A DNA stretch of 64,000 nt, taken from NCBI GenBank assembly GCA_963169745.1, contig CAUJCU010000017.1, forward strand, positions 124,001 through 188,000, read 5' to 3'. Shown here one piece after another: positions 1-10,014 of this stretch. Position 1 is the stretch's first letter; every line of letters begins with the position of its first letter. The notes under the pieces were generated by a model. The model searched no databases. It had not been told where the DNA came from and worked only from the letters and a program-made list of their open reading frames with translations. The DNA is from Bacteroidota bacterium. GTDB taxonomy: Bacteria; Bacteroidota; Bacteroidia; UBA4408. Position numbers and translations under genes: made by a program.

Positions 1-2204
1 GTTACACGGTATTCATCTAATTCAGAGCGTTTTCCGTATCCATTTGCCGACACAACTAAAATGTTAGTGTCTTTACTCTTAGCAGCAATCATGCCAATTA
101 CTTCGTCATTTTCGGGAGCCAGCCTAATAGCTCTTACGCCCGCGGCATTCCTTCCCATAGGGCGCACTTTTTCTTCGTTAAAACGAACCAGTTTGCCCCT
201 TCTGGAGGCAATAAGTATTTCGTCTTTACCACTGGTTAAATGTGCTTCGAGCAACATATCCCCTTCCTTAACAGTAATGGCATTAATACCGTTTTGGCGC
301 GGTCTGGAATAGGCTTCTAATGAGGTTTTCTTGATGGTTCCTTTCTGGGTACACATAATAATGTAATTGCTTTTAATATACTCGGTGTCTGTTAAGTCTT
401 TAACATTAATAAAAGCTTTTACTTTATCATTAGGAGCAATATTAATCATATTTTGTATTGCTCTTCCTTTGGCTGCTTTATTACCTTCAGGTATTTCAAA
501 GGCTCTAAGCCAGTAACATTTACCTTGTTCGGTAAAAAAGAGCATATAATTGTGTGTAGAAGCCACAAACATGTGTTCTAGGAAATCGGCATCGCGCGTT
601 GAAGAACCTTTAACGCCAACTCCGCCCCTATTTTGGGCTTTATATTCGGCTAAAGGTGTTCGTTTTATGTATCCCAAGTGAGAAATAGTAATAACAACAT
701 CTTCATCGGCAATCATATCCTCCATTCTAAAATCGTCTGCCGCATATACTATTTCACTTCTGCGCTCATCTCCGTACTTCTCTTTCATTTCAAGCATCTC
801 TGCTTTGATGACTTCCATTCTTAAACTCTCGTTATCCAATAAGCTTTTCAGATAGTTAATGGTTTTCATTAACGCATCATATTCTTCTTTGATCTTATCG
901 CGCTCTAAACCTGTTAAGGCTCTTAAACGCATATCTAAAATGGCTTTGGCTTGAATTTCAGAAAGCGCAAACTTACCCATTAACTGCTCCTGGGCCTCAT
1001 TAGGAGACGGGGCGTTTCGAATAATTGAAATAACTTCATCTAAATTATCCAAGGCAATAAGATAGCCTTCAAGAATATGGGCACGTTTTTCGGCTTGGGC
1101 TAACTCATAACGTGTTCTTCTAACAACAACTTCATGGCGGTGCTCCACATAATACTGAATCATATCTTTTAAATTCAGTAATACCGGGCGACCTTTTACT
1201 AGAGCAATGTTATTAACACTAAATGAACTTTGAAGTTCAGTGTATTTGTATAACTTATTGAGAACCACATTAGTTATAGCATCTCTCTTAATTTCATACA
1301 CAATACGCATTCCCTGTCTGTCACTTTCATCTCTAATATCTGAAATGCCTTCTATTTTCTTATCATTAATTAAATCGGCTGTTTTCTTTATCATTTCAGC
1401 TTTATTAATCATATAAGGGATTTCAGAAACAACAATTTTTTCACGCCCATTGGCATCAACCTCTATATTGGCTTTCGCTCTAATTACAACACGGCCTTTA
1501 CCGGTTAATAAGGCTTCCTTTACCCCTTCATAGCCATAAATAATACCTCCTGTAGGAAAATCAGGTGCCTTTACGTACTTTAAAAGATCTTCAATACTAA
1601 TATCTTTATTGTCAATATATGCAGCTATACCATCTACAATTTCTGATAAATTATGAGGAGGCATATTGGTAGCCATACCTACGGCAATACCCGAGGCGCC
1701 ATTTAGGAGTAAATTGGGTATTTTTGATGGCAAAACGGTAGGTTCTTCAAGCGTATCATCAAAGTTAAAACGCATATCAACCGTTTCTTTTTCAATATCA
1801 ACCAACATTTCTTCGGCAATCTTTTTAAGGCGGGCTTCAGTATAACGCATGGCAGCTGGGCTGTCACCATCTACCGAACCAAAATTACCTTGTCCATCAA
1901 CCAAAGGATATCTTAAACTCCATGGTTGAGCCATTCTAACCATGGTATCATAAACGGAGGCATCACCATGAGGGTGGTATTTTCCGAGTACTTCCCCAAC
2001 AATTCTGGCCGACTTTTTATGTGCTTTATTAGACAATACACCAAGTTCGTGCATTCCAAAAAGCACCCTGCGGTGCACTGGTTTTAGTCCGTCTCTTACA
2101 TCTGGTAAGGCTCTGGAAACGATAACCGACATAGAATAATCTATGTAGGCTGTTTTCATTTCTTCTTCAATGTTGATTTTAATGATTTTTTCTCCCTCTG
2201 CCAT
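1..2204 (-). CDS. gyrA: DNA gyrase subunit A (3' part cut by window edge)
   Basis: This is the subunit of the type IIA topoisomerase that cuts and rejoins DNA and, with GyrB, introduces negative supercoils. The start codon is at 2202-2204 and about 734 codons are visible before the left edge. The N-terminus ([20 protein letters not shown]) and the winged-helix region with [13 protein letters not shown] are typical. The catalytic tyrosine lies in AAMRYTE at about residue 123. The C-terminal beta-pinwheel begins with a GyrA-box form QNRGGVG, which favours GyrA over ParC. The other subunit type in this window (18330-20177) is a ParE, so the two belong to different enzymes. The 3' end is outside the window. 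Confidence 0.96.
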   Translation of the reverse strand, partial: MAEGEKIIKINIEEEMKTAYIDYSMSVIVSRALPDVRDGLKPVHRRVLFGMHELGVLSNKAHKKSARIVGEVLGKYHPHGDASVYDTMVRMAQPWSLRYPLVDGQGNFGSVDGDSPAAMRYTEARLKKIAEEMLVDIEKETVDMRFNFDDTLEEPTVLPSKIPNLLLNGASGIAVGMATNMPPHNLSEIVDGIAAYIDNKDISIEDLLKYVKAPDFPTGGIIYGYEGVKEALLTGKGRVVIRAKANIEVDANGREKIVVSEIPYMINKAEMIKKTADLINDKKIEGISDIRDESDRQGMRIVYEIKRDAITNVVLNKLYKYTELQSSFSVNNIALVKGRPVLLNLKDMIQYYVEHRHEVVVRRTRYELAQAEKRAHILEGYLIALDNLDEVISIIRNAPSPNEAQEQLMGKFALSEIQAKAILDMRLRALTGLERDKIKEEYDALMKTINYLKSLLDNESLRMEVIKAEMLEMKEKYGDERRSEIVYAADDFRMEDMIADEDVVITISHLGYIKRTPLAEYKAQNRGGVGVKGSSTRDADFLEHMFVASTHNYMLFFTEQGKCYWLRAFEIPEGNKAAKGRAIQNMINIAPNDKVKAFINVKDLTDTEYIKSNYIIMCTQKGTIKKTSLEAYSRPRQNGINAITVKEGDMLLEAHLTSGKDEILIASRRGKLVRFNEEKVRPMGRNAAGVRAIRLAPENDEVIGMIAAKSKDTNILVVSANGYGKRSELDEYRV

Positions 2205-2256
2205 AATTCAACTTACTATAATTTATATGTGTTTTAAAATAAGTGCCGAAGATAGT

Positions 2257-2264
2257 CAAATTTA
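2257..2264 (-). promoter_or_regulatory. Bacteroidota-type -7 element upstream of gyrA
   Basis: On the minus strand this reads TAAATTTG, an exact match to the Bacteroidota -7 consensus TAnnTTTG, about 53 bases before the gyrA start codon. No well-placed TTTG (-33) box was found at the usual 19-base spacing, so the call rests on the -7 match and position only. Confidence 0.5.
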
Positions 2265-2449
2265 GAGTACTACAAATCAAAAAAAAGTAAAAAAAAGATG
2301 GCCCATTTCTTAACAGCAAATTGTTTAAATTAAATTATAGCATTTTTAGGTATAGTTTTTGGGAAACAGTATTATTGTTGAAAATTATATTAGTTTTACA
2401 ACTAAAATTATTAGTCCCTTTTAGAAATAAAATAAATCACTTTTAAGAT

Positions 2450-4981
2450 ATGGAAGCTAAGTTTTCGCCACGAGTTAAAGAAGTTATTACCTATAGTCGA
2501 GAAGAAGCTTTACGACTTGGTCATGACTACATAGGTACAGAACACCTGCTCTTAGGCATTATAAGAGACGGAGAAGGTACAGCCATTCAAATTTTACATG
2601 CACACAATGTTTCGCTCAATGAGCTTCGTAAATCTATTGAGGCCAACTTGCCAAAAGTTGCTAACCCCAATATGAACACGGCTAATATTCCTCTTGTTAA
2701 ACAAGCCGAAAAGGTCTTAAAATCGACCTATCTGGAAGCACGGGAGCATAAAAGCGAGCTCATTGGAACAGAACACTTGCTTTTAAGCATATTAAAAATT
2801 GAAGAAAATATGGCTGCAAACATTCTTAATCGTTTTGGAGTAACCTATGAGAGTGTAAAAAAAGTACTGATTAAAATGAATACCTCTACTGACTTTAAAG
2901 GAGAGCTCCCTAGCAATACCGGAGATGAAGATCCGGATGATGATGGAGGTACATTTAGCCAAAGTGCTAAAAAGGTTGTTGACCCAAAATCTAAAACACC
3001 TGTATTAGATAATTTTGGGCGCGATCTTACTAAAGCAGCAGAAGAAGATCGTCTTGACCCAATTGTTGGTCGTGAAAAGGAAATAGAACGTGTATCGCAA
3101 ATTCTTAGCCGAAGAAAGAAAAATAATCCTATTTTAATTGGTGAACCGGGAGTGGGTAAATCTGCAATAGCCGAAGGACTTGCCCTGCGTATTGTGCAAA
3201 AGAAAGTATCGCGGGTTTTATTTAACAAGCGTGTGGTTACATTAGATTTAGCTTCACTTGTTGCCGGAACAAAATACCGCGGACAATTTGAAGAACGTAT
3301 GAAGGCGGTAATGAATGAGTTGGAAAAATCTCCCGATGTTATTTTGTTTATTGATGAAATACACACAATAATTGGAGCCGGTGGGGCAAGTGGTTCCTTA
3401 GACGCCAGCAATATGTTTAAACCGGCACTGGCACGTGGCGAAATTCAATGTATTGGAGCAACAACATTAGACGAATACCGTCAGTATATTGAAAAAGACG
3501 GTGCCTTAGAAAGACGTTTTCAGAAGGTAATTATTGAACCGGCCAGTGCCGAAGAAACTTTGTCAATACTTAACAACATTAAGCCTAAGTACGAAGACCA
3601 CCATAATGTATCCTATACACCAGAAGCTTTGCAGGCTTGCGTATCGCTAACACAACGCTATATTAGTGACAGGCATTTACCCGACAAGGCCATTGATGCC
3701 CTTGACGAAGTAGGTGCGCGTGTGCATATTACCAATATAAATGTGCCTAAGAGTGTATTGGATATTGAGAAAAAAATTGAAGAAATTAAAATAGAAAAGA
3801 GCCGTGTAATTCGGAGTCAAAAATATGAAGAAGCGGCAAAGCTTAGAGATACCGAAAGGCAACTTCTTGAAGATTTGGAGAAAGCCAAAAAGGCTTGGGA
3901 GGATGAAACTAAAAATAACCGTCAAATAGTTACCGAGGACAATGTGGCAGAAGTTGTAGCAATGATGACCGGAGTGCCAGTGCAACGTATTGCCCAAAAT
4001 GAAAGTTCAAAACTTGTAAAAATGTATGACGAAATACATGATAAAGTTATTGGACAAAATGAAGCCATAAAAAAGATTGTTAAAGCTATTCAACGAAATA
4101 GAGCAGGCTTAAAAGACCCTAATAAACCAATTGGTTCATTCATCTTTTTAGGACCTACCGGGGTTGGAAAAACACAGCTTGCTAAAGTACTTTCGCGCTA
4201 TTTATTTGATAGCGATGATGCCTTAATACGTATTGATATGAGTGAATATATGGAAAAATTCGCTATCAGCCGTTTAATAGGGGCACCTCCAGGCTACGTG
4301 GGCTATGAAGAAGGCGGACAGTTAACCGAAAAAGTACGTAGAAAACCTTATTCAGTAATACTTTTAGACGAAATTGAGAAAGCGCACCCTGATGTTTTCA
4401 ACTTATTGTTGCAAGTGCTTGATGATGGTCAGATTACGGATAGTTTGGGAAGGAAAATTGATTTTAAAAATTCTATTATTATCATGACATCCAATATTGG
4501 TTCAAGGCAACTAAAAGAATTCGGGACTGGGGTTGGATTTAATACTTCTGCTAAATCGTCATCGGCTGAAATTCAGGCAAAGGGGGTTATTGAAAATGCT
4601 CTTAAAAAGGCTTTTGCACCTGAGTTTTTAAACCGTATTGATGATGTTGTGATGTTTAACAATTTAACACGCGAAGACATACATCAGATAATTGATATAG
4701 AGCTTAAAAATTTATATAAACGAATAGAAGATCTAGGTTATAAAATAAAACTTACAGAACCGGCTAAAGATTTTATTTCAGACAAAGGTTTTGACCCCAA
4801 TTATGGAGCGCGGCCATTAAAGAGGGCTATTCAAAAGTATTTAGAAGACCCTTTAGCTGAAGAAATTATAAAATCAAAACTAAATGAAGGTGATGTAATT
4901 GAGGTAGATTTTGATAAAGAAAAAGCAGAAATAACAATCCAAATTATTAAAGCCAAAAAGAAAAAATCTAAAGAAGAGTAA
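2450..4981 (+). CDS. clpC: ClpC-type AAA+ unfoldase of the Clp protease
   Basis: This HSP100 ATPase unfolds proteins and feeds them to ClpP in the cytoplasm. The 843 residues hold two Clp_N repeats (about 1-145), a first AAA+ module with Walker A GEPGVGKS near 231 and Walker B VILFIDEIHT near 297, and a UVR-like coiled linker (KYEEAAKLRDTERQL, about 450-470) that marks ClpC rather than ClpB. The second AAA+ module has GPTGVGKT near 568 and VILLDEIEKA near 634. A VGF tripeptide near 693 fits the ClpP-binding loop. It is transcribed away from gyrA and ends at a strong hairpin at 5006-5038, so it is probably monocistronic. Confidence 0.95.
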   Translation: MEAKFSPRVKEVITYSREEALRLGHDYIGTEHLLLGIIRDGEGTAIQILHAHNVSLNELRKSIEANLPKVANPNMNTANIPLVKQAEKVLKSTYLEAREHKSELIGTEHLLLSILKIEENMAANILNRFGVTYESVKKVLIKMNTSTDFKGELPSNTGDEDPDDDGGTFSQSAKKVVDPKSKTPVLDNFGRDLTKAAEEDRLDPIVGREKEIERVSQILSRRKKNNPILIGEPGVGKSAIAEGLALRIVQKKVSRVLFNKRVVTLDLASLVAGTKYRGQFEERMKAVMNELEKSPDVILFIDEIHTIIGAGGASGSLDASNMFKPALARGEIQCIGATTLDEYRQYIEKDGALERRFQKVIIEPASAEETLSILNNIKPKYEDHHNVSYTPEALQACVSLTQRYISDRHLPDKAIDALDEVGARVHITNINVPKSVLDIEKKIEEIKIEKSRVIRSQKYEEAAKLRDTERQLLEDLEKAKKAWEDETKNNRQIVTEDNVAEVVAMMTGVPVQRIAQNESSKLVKMYDEIHDKVIGQNEAIKKIVKAIQRNRAGLKDPNKPIGSFIFLGPTGVGKTQLAKVLSRYLFDSDDALIRIDMSEYMEKFAISRLIGAPPGYVGYEEGGQLTEKVRRKPYSVILLDEIEKAHPDVFNLLLQVLDDGQITDSLGRKIDFKNSIIIMTSNIGSRQLKEFGTGVGFNTSAKSSSAEIQAKGVIENALKKAFAPEFLNRIDDVVMFNNLTREDIHQIIDIELKNLYKRIEDLGYKIKLTEPAKDFISDKGFDPNYGARPLKRAIQKYLEDPLAEEIIKSKLNEGDVIEVDFDKEKAEITIQIIKAKKKKSKEE

Positions 4982-5005
4982 GTAATAAAAAGTTTTGTGT
5001 AGCGT

Positions 5006-5038
5006 AAAATAGCCACTGGGTAAACCTGTGGCTATTTT
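5006..5038 (+). terminator. Rho-independent terminator after clpC
   Basis: A perfect 11-base stem (5006-5016, AAAATAGCCAC, paired with 5028-5038) encloses an 11-base loop and ends in a T run, 25 bases after the clpC stop. The A-rich 5' arm and T-rich 3' arm could work in both directions. Confidence 0.88.
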
Positions 5039-5087
5039 TAATTTGCATCACCGGCTTATCTGATTTTTAATAAAATAAAAGATACCT

Positions 5088-5651
5088 ATGGCTAATATTT
5101 ATTATCAAGATAAAACATTTGAGCATGTTGTAACACTTGAAAAAGGTGATTATGAAAGTTGCACTTTTATTAATTGTAAGTTCGCTGACTTTAATTTTAC
5201 AGGCTTTCGTTTTTCACAATGTACGTTTAGTAATTGCAATTTGAGTATGATAAAGCTTGAAAAAACAGTTCTGCAACAAGTGCAATTTAGCCATTGCAAA
5301 ATGCTTGGAATACGTTTTGATTTATGCCACACTATAGGCCTTTCATTCTCATTTAATGAATGTTTTCTGAATCACAGCTCTTTCTATAGATTGAAAATAA
5401 AAGGAACCCTATTTAACAACTCTCAACTTCAGGAGGTAGATTTTACGGAATCAGATCTAACTGGAGCTATTTTTGCTCAATGCAATCTGGCACTTTCTGT
5501 TTTTGACCGCTGCATTATAGAAAAGGCCGATTTTAGAACAGCCTGCAATTACCAAATTTCACCACAAAGAAACCGTATTAAAAAAGCCTTATTTTCTCTT
5601 TCTGGCGTTGAAGGATTACTTCAAGAATATAATATTGTTATTGAAAAGTGA
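5088..5651 (+). CDS. Pentapeptide-repeat protein (Qnr/McbG-like fold)
   Basis: The 187-residue protein is built of pentapeptide repeats with F or L at the centre and C, N, D or S around it, for example CTFINCKFADFNFTGFRFSQ, which fold as a right-handed square beta-helix. A short non-repeat region (CFLNHSSFYRLKIKGTLF, about 92-109) interrupts the helix. The C-terminus (NRIKKALFSLSGVEGLLQEY) is the conserved tail of this bacterial family. Some relatives (Qnr, McbG, MfpA) mimic DNA and protect gyrase from inhibitors; whether this one does is inference. It begins after the clpC terminator and overlaps the next gene by 4 bases, implying translational coupling. Confidence 0.85.
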   Translation: MANIYYQDKTFEHVVTLEKGDYESCTFINCKFADFNFTGFRFSQCTFSNCNLSMIKLEKTVLQQVQFSHCKMLGIRFDLCHTIGLSFSFNECFLNHSSFYRLKIKGTLFNNSQLQEVDFTESDLTGAIFAQCNLALSVFDRCIIEKADFRTACNYQISPQRNRIKKALFSLSGVEGLLQEYNIVIEK

Positions 5652-6943
5652 GGCGACACAGTATTAAAATCGTATTTGCTTTTATTGCTGCTGTTTATAT
5701 TCTTGTAAGCATGAATATAAATTTTGGCAAAAACAAGTGGCAGGACGTGTTAGAAAGCGATGCCTGGGGCTATTATGCTTATTTGCCGGCAATATTTATT
5801 TACCATGATTTAAACTTTAATTTTAATGACAAGGTAATGCACGGTGGCCACTTCAATGAGCGATTGGCTTACGAATACCGAATTTTGCATAACAACCGCT
5901 TAGGAAATAAATATTTTTGTGGTACGGCATTGCTTATATCTCCCTTTTTTGTGGGGGCTCATTACCTTTCTAAATTAAATCATCATCCTTTAGATGGATA
6001 CAGCCGTAGTTATATATTAGCGGTAAATATGGCGGCTGTTTTTTATGCTTTAGCCGGGCTCTATTTCTTGTTTTTGCTTTTGAATTATTATACCTCAAAT
6101 TTAAGGGTTAAAATTATTTGTTTGTTAGCTATTGCTTTTGGCACACAAGTTTTTTATTACTCTTTTGCAGAGCCCGGAATGTCGCATGTATATTCTTTTT
6201 TTACTATTAATTTGTTTTTATGGGGTGTTAAATCTTTCTTTGATAGCTACCAAAAAAAATACTTATTTATTGCCTCACTCGCATTAGGAATTGTTTTTCT
6301 TATCCGACCGTTTAATCTTATTATTCTTTTAAGTATTCCTTTTTTAGCGGGTAGTTATATTAAGTTTATTGATGGCCTGCAACAAGTATGGGTAAATAAA
6401 AAGGTAAGCGCTATAGCTTTTTTGTTGTTTCTTTCAGTGGCTTTAATTCAGGCTATTATTTATTATTTGCAAATGAAGTTATGGTGGGTTGACTCCTACC
6501 CCGGTGAGCATTTTAATTTTTTGAAGCCTAATATGTTAAATGCTTTATTTAGCTTCAGAAAGGGATTGTTTATTTACACTCCTCTTATTTTATTGGCACA
6601 TGCAGGCTTATTCTTTATTTTTCGCAATAATAAATGGCTCTTTTTTACCTACTTATTTTTCTTTTTCGTATTAACCTATCTGCTTAGTTCTTGGTGGATG
6701 TGGTACTATGGAGGAGGATTTTCTTTACGTCCATTTATTGACTATTTTGGTTTATTTGCTGTTTTACTGGCGGTATTTTTAGATCAAACGAAATATCGAA
6801 ATTTTACCTTAGGGATTATTTTTATACTTGTAGTATGGTGTCAAATACAAACATACCAATACCGGTACTTTGTTATTCATTGGAGCGATATGAACAAAGA
6901 TATGTACTTTGATGCGGTACAAAAAATTCCGGATTTGTTTTAA
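5648..6943 (+). CDS. Polytopic membrane protein, probable GT-C-type glycosyltransferase
   Basis: This 431-residue integral membrane protein has around ten hydrophobic segments. Its N-terminal loop holds an acidic cluster (ESDAWGYYAYLPAIF, about residues 37-51), which resembles the first extracytoplasmic loop of GT-C-fold mannosyltransferase-like enzymes (PMT/ArnT/RgtA relatives) that use polyprenyl-linked sugars. The exact family was not recognised. The chosen GTG start at 5648 overlaps the stop of the pentapeptide gene (GTGA); an internal ATG at 5711 would cut into the first transmembrane helix. The downstream subtilase is convergent, with only 9 bases between the stops. Confidence 0.6.
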   Translation: MRRHSIKIVFAFIAAVYILVSMNINFGKNKWQDVLESDAWGYYAYLPAIFIYHDLNFNFNDKVMHGGHFNERLAYEYRILHNNRLGNKYFCGTALLISPFFVGAHYLSKLNHHPLDGYSRSYILAVNMAAVFYALAGLYFLFLLLNYYTSNLRVKIICLLAIAFGTQVFYYSFAEPGMSHVYSFFTINLFLWGVKSFFDSYQKKYLFIASLALGIVFLIRPFNLIILLSIPFLAGSYIKFIDGLQQVWVNKKVSAIAFLLFLSVALIQAIIYYLQMKLWWVDSYPGEHFNFLKPNMLNALFSFRKGLFIYTPLILLAHAGLFFIFRNNKWLFFTYLFFFFVLTYLLSSWWMWYYGGGFSLRPFIDYFGLFAVLLAVFLDQTKYRNFTLGIIFILVVWCQIQTYQYRYFVIHWSDMNKDMYFDAVQKIPDLF

Positions 6944-6952
6944 GTCTTGCTG

Positions 6953-8638
6953 CTACTCTTTTATAAATTTACGTACCAAGCTTTTAGTGTTTCCGGCTTG
7001 TAGCTGAATAAAGTAAAGTCCCGCTTGTAAGCCTTGCAAATCAACTATGTGAGCGTGGTAGCCGGCACTAAAATTACTACGCACACTATTTTTCACAAGT
7101 CTTCCTGACAGGTCTAAAATATTAATTTGTAAATTATCGGGTTGAGGCATTTTGTAAAAAAGCTGCAAATACTCTTGAGCCGGATTGGGTTGTAGTTCAA
7201 AATCTGAAAATAAATTATTAGCTATTTCGTTTTTCGTGTTAGAAGTTATTATACAATAATTATTTATTGCCTCAAGTGCTTTAAATAAGTTCAATCGGCC
7301 TCCTGTAACGCTTTGACCTTGCATTGAAGGAATTACATCAACCTGATCAAGCATAAATTGCTTAAAAAGAAGTGCAATTGAATCAGGATAATTTTTGTAG
7401 TCTTCTAATAAGTGAGGGCAGGCGGCAGAAATCATTAAGCCCACAGCTCCTGCCACATGAGGTGTCGCCATCGAGGTTCCGGTTAAATTACCATAAGCTT
7501 CATTTTGCATAGTGCTAAAAATTAATGTTCCGGGTGCTGCTAAATCAATAGTTGTAGCACCATATCCGGCATTAGAGTATTTAACATCATTACGGGTAGA
7601 ATTGGTAACTGATAACAGATGATTGCTGGGGCAACCTGTAGGAATATCACTGGTAACATCAATATTGTAGTTTGCATTTGCTGTTGCACCGGCACTTAAA
7701 ATACCTACAGCACCCAGTGAATCGTACATGGCACACCAAATTGGATAGTTTGCAGGTTGGCCATAGTCAACTCCAAAAGAGGAATTAGTGGCCACAACAA
7801 AGGCACCTTGCGCTCCGTTGGTTTGGTTATACAATTGTCTTTGTTTAAAAACATAAGAGTAAGCTTCAACAACTATAGATTCTACTCCACTAGAGCCTTT
7901 AATTCCCATAACTTTAGCATTCCAATTAATACCGGCCACTCCTATTCCATTGTTCCCTTTTGCGGCTACTGTTCCGGATACATGTGTTCCGTGCTGATCT
8001 ACAGGTATTGTGCCCGTGCCGTTTGAAGCATTCCATCCTTTCACATCATCAATGTACCCGTTTCCATCATCATCTATATTGTTGTTTGGAATTTCGCCAT
8101 AGTTAACCCAAAAGTTTAAATCGGGATGCGAAAAGTCAAATCCTCCATCTATTACTGCAACAACTACTGTATCACCAGCAGTAGTAATACCACCGGTGCA
8201 CAACTCCCAAGCCTCGGGAGCATCAATATCGGCATCAGCCACACCCCCATTTTGCCCGGTATTGTTCATATCCCATTGGCTTCCATTCAAGTAATAGTAA
8301 TCATTAGGTTCTAACACTCTTGGCAGCACATAGTGATTAAATTGTACTGCTTTAGTTTTAATATGAGCATTTACTACTCTCAATATTTCATTTTCTTGTA
8401 TTTTATTTTCATTGAAATGAAGTAACCATATACACAAAGGTTCAGATAAGAGTGAGCTTGATTTTAGCTCATAATTAGCATCAAACGACAATAAAAAGTC
8501 ATTTATATCAGTTCCTTTAGTAAGTTGAACAATCAGTTCACCGGGAACATGGTCATTAGAATTTTGAGCTTTTAACTGATTAAAAGTAGCTTGCCCGAAT
8601 AATAATACGGTTAAGAGTAAAGTATTTTTAAAATTCAT
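6953..8638 (-). CDS. Secreted subtilisin-like serine protease (S8) with T9SS sorting domain
   Basis: The 561-residue protein begins with a signal peptide ending near LKAQ and a propeptide-like segment (VPGELIVQLTKG). The S8 catalytic domain follows, with the triad in VVAVIDGGFD (Asp, about 164), HGTHVSGTVA (His, about 217) and GTSMATPHVAGA (Ser, about 388). Calcium-site-like DDDGNGYIDD lies between Asp and His. The last 85 or so residues form a Por-type C-terminal sorting domain (LQPNPAQEYL ... LQAGLYFIQL), which directs T9SS export and surface attachment. It probably degrades extracellular protein. The start codon at 8638 precedes the signal peptide directly. Confidence 0.93.
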   Translation of the reverse strand: MNFKNTLLLTVLLFGQATFNQLKAQNSNDHVPGELIVQLTKGTDINDFLLSFDANYELKSSSLLSEPLCIWLLHFNENKIQENEILRVVNAHIKTKAVQFNHYVLPRVLEPNDYYYLNGSQWDMNNTGQNGGVADADIDAPEAWELCTGGITTAGDTVVVAVIDGGFDFSHPDLNFWVNYGEIPNNNIDDDGNGYIDDVKGWNASNGTGTIPVDQHGTHVSGTVAAKGNNGIGVAGINWNAKVMGIKGSSGVESIVVEAYSYVFKQRQLYNQTNGAQGAFVVATNSSFGVDYGQPANYPIWCAMYDSLGAVGILSAGATANANYNIDVTSDIPTGCPSNHLLSVTNSTRNDVKYSNAGYGATTIDLAAPGTLIFSTMQNEAYGNLTGTSMATPHVAGAVGLMISAACPHLLEDYKNYPDSIALLFKQFMLDQVDVIPSMQGQSVTGGRLNLFKALEAINNYCIITSNTKNEIANNLFSDFELQPNPAQEYLQLFYKMPQPDNLQINILDLSGRLVKNSVRSNFSAGYHAHIVDLQGLQAGLYFIQLQAGNTKSLVRKFIKE

Positions 8639-8734
8639 GAATAATAAAAAGTATGTTTTCGTTAAATAAATTAAATTGAAAGTCCAAAAATCAAAAAAAA
8701 TAAGTAATTAACTAATAATAAAGTAGTATAATTT

Positions 8735-8742
8735 TATGTTTG
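8735..8742 (+). promoter_or_regulatory. Bacteroidota-type -7 element of the HlyD-permease-TolC operon
   Basis: TATGTTTG matches the TAnnTTTG consensus exactly. It lies 18 bases before the ATG at 8761. A longer reading frame from a TTG at 8740 would start inside this element, which argues for the ATG start and a short leader. No clear -33 TTTG box is seen. Confidence 0.55.
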
Positions 8743-8760
8743 TACAGAAAATTAACAAAT

Positions 8761-10014
8761 ATGCCTAAAAAGAAAATAATTATAATATCACTAATTACGC
8801 TCACTTTATTATTTGTGGTTCGTTATTTAATGCAAGGTGCCGATCACGACAAAGATATTTTTACCGAAGTAAAACAAGGAGATTTCGATATTAATGTTTT
8901 TACAACTGGCGAGTTAGAAGCCAAAAACTCAGTAGATATACAAGGCCCAACATCTGTGCGGCAGTTAGGTATCTGGCAAATAAAAATATCCGATTTGGTT
9001 CCCGAAGGTACTAATGTAAAAGAAGGGGAATATGTAGGGGCTTTGGATAAATCAGAAATATCAACCAAAATAAAAGAAGCCGAAAGCGAGTTAGACAAAA
9101 TACAAAGTCAATACACGCAAACAAAATTAGATACCACACTACAAATGCGGCAATCGCGTGATGAGCTTATAAATATGCAGTTTGACATGCAACAAAAAGA
9201 AATAACACTCGAACAATCAGCATACGAACCTCCGGCTACCATTAGACAAGCGCAACTTGATTTAGAAAAAAGCAAACGCACATTTGAACAGGCTAAAAAA
9301 AACAATATTTTAAAAGAAAAACAATTGGCTGCCAAAATGCAGGAAGTTTCGGCTTCCTTGCAACAAACACAAAATAAGCTAGACTTACTTCAAAATACCT
9401 TACAGCAATTTACGGTAGTGGCTCCCAAAGATGGAATGGTTATTTATCAGCGCGAGTGGAGTGGTAAAAAAAAGGGAGTGGGCAGTACGGTAAGCCCTTG
9501 GGAATCTACTGTAGCCACCCTGCCTGATTTAAGTGTTATGATTAGCAGAACCTATGTAAACGAAGTAGATATACGAAAAATTAAAATGAACCAAAAAGTA
9601 GCAATTACTCTTGATGCCTATCCTGAAAAGAAACTTAGCGGTATTGTAACTGCTGTTGCTAATGTTGGAGAGCAAAACCCAAAATCTGATGCCAAGGTTT
9701 TTGAAGTAACCATTCAAATCAATGAAAAAGACACTACACTTCGTCCGAGTATGACTACCGGAAATAATATAGCTGTTGATAAAATTAAAAATGTATTATT
9801 TATACCTTTAGAAGCCATACACAACGATGGTGATAGCCTAACATACGTATATGCCCAGGATGGCAGAAAACTCTTAAAAAAAGAAATAATAGTAGGTGCC
9901 ACGAACGAAAATAATGCTATTGTTAAGGCTGGCTTAAATAAAGGAGAAATGATTTTTCTATCGATACCTGAAAACAAAGATGAGCTGAATATAATAAAAA
10001 TGCAAAGCAGGTAA
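8761..10014 (+). CDS. HlyD-family periplasmic adaptor of an export system
   Basis: The 417-residue protein is the periplasmic bridge between an inner-membrane transporter and a TolC-type outer-membrane channel. It has an N-terminal membrane anchor (IIIISLITLTLLFVV), a lipoyl-like barrel-sandwich half (SVRQLGIWQIKISDLVPEGT), a long coiled-coil hairpin (about residues 100-220, rich in Q, K, E), the second lipoyl half near DGMVIYQREW, and beta-barrel and membrane-proximal domains. The ATG was preferred over an upstream TTG because of the promoter at 8735. Its stop overlaps the permease start by one base (TAATG). Substrate is unknown. Confidence 0.87.
   Translation: MPKKKIIIISLITLTLLFVVRYLMQGADHDKDIFTEVKQGDFDINVFTTGELEAKNSVDIQGPTSVRQLGIWQIKISDLVPEGTNVKEGEYVGALDKSEISTKIKEAESELDKIQSQYTQTKLDTTLQMRQSRDELINMQFDMQQKEITLEQSAYEPPATIRQAQLDLEKSKRTFEQAKKNNILKEKQLAAKMQEVSASLQQTQNKLDLLQNTLQQFTVVAPKDGMVIYQREWSGKKKGVGSTVSPWESTVATLPDLSVMISRTYVNEVDIRKIKMNQKVAITLDAYPEKKLSGIVTAVANVGEQNPKSDAKVFEVTIQINEKDTTLRPSMTTGNNIAVDKIKNVLFIPLEAIHNDGDSLTYVYAQDGRKLLKKEIIVGATNENNAIVKAGLNKGEMIFLSIPENKDELNIIKMQSR

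Noticed and set aside
61-312. Plus-strand 83-codon open frame at the left edge
   Set aside because: It is the antisense of the gyrA C-terminal domain, which reads as conserved GyrA on minus.
2845-3411. Minus-strand 188-codon open frame inside clpC
   Set aside because: It is antisense to a fully conserved ClpC region, with no family likeness; an overlap artefact.
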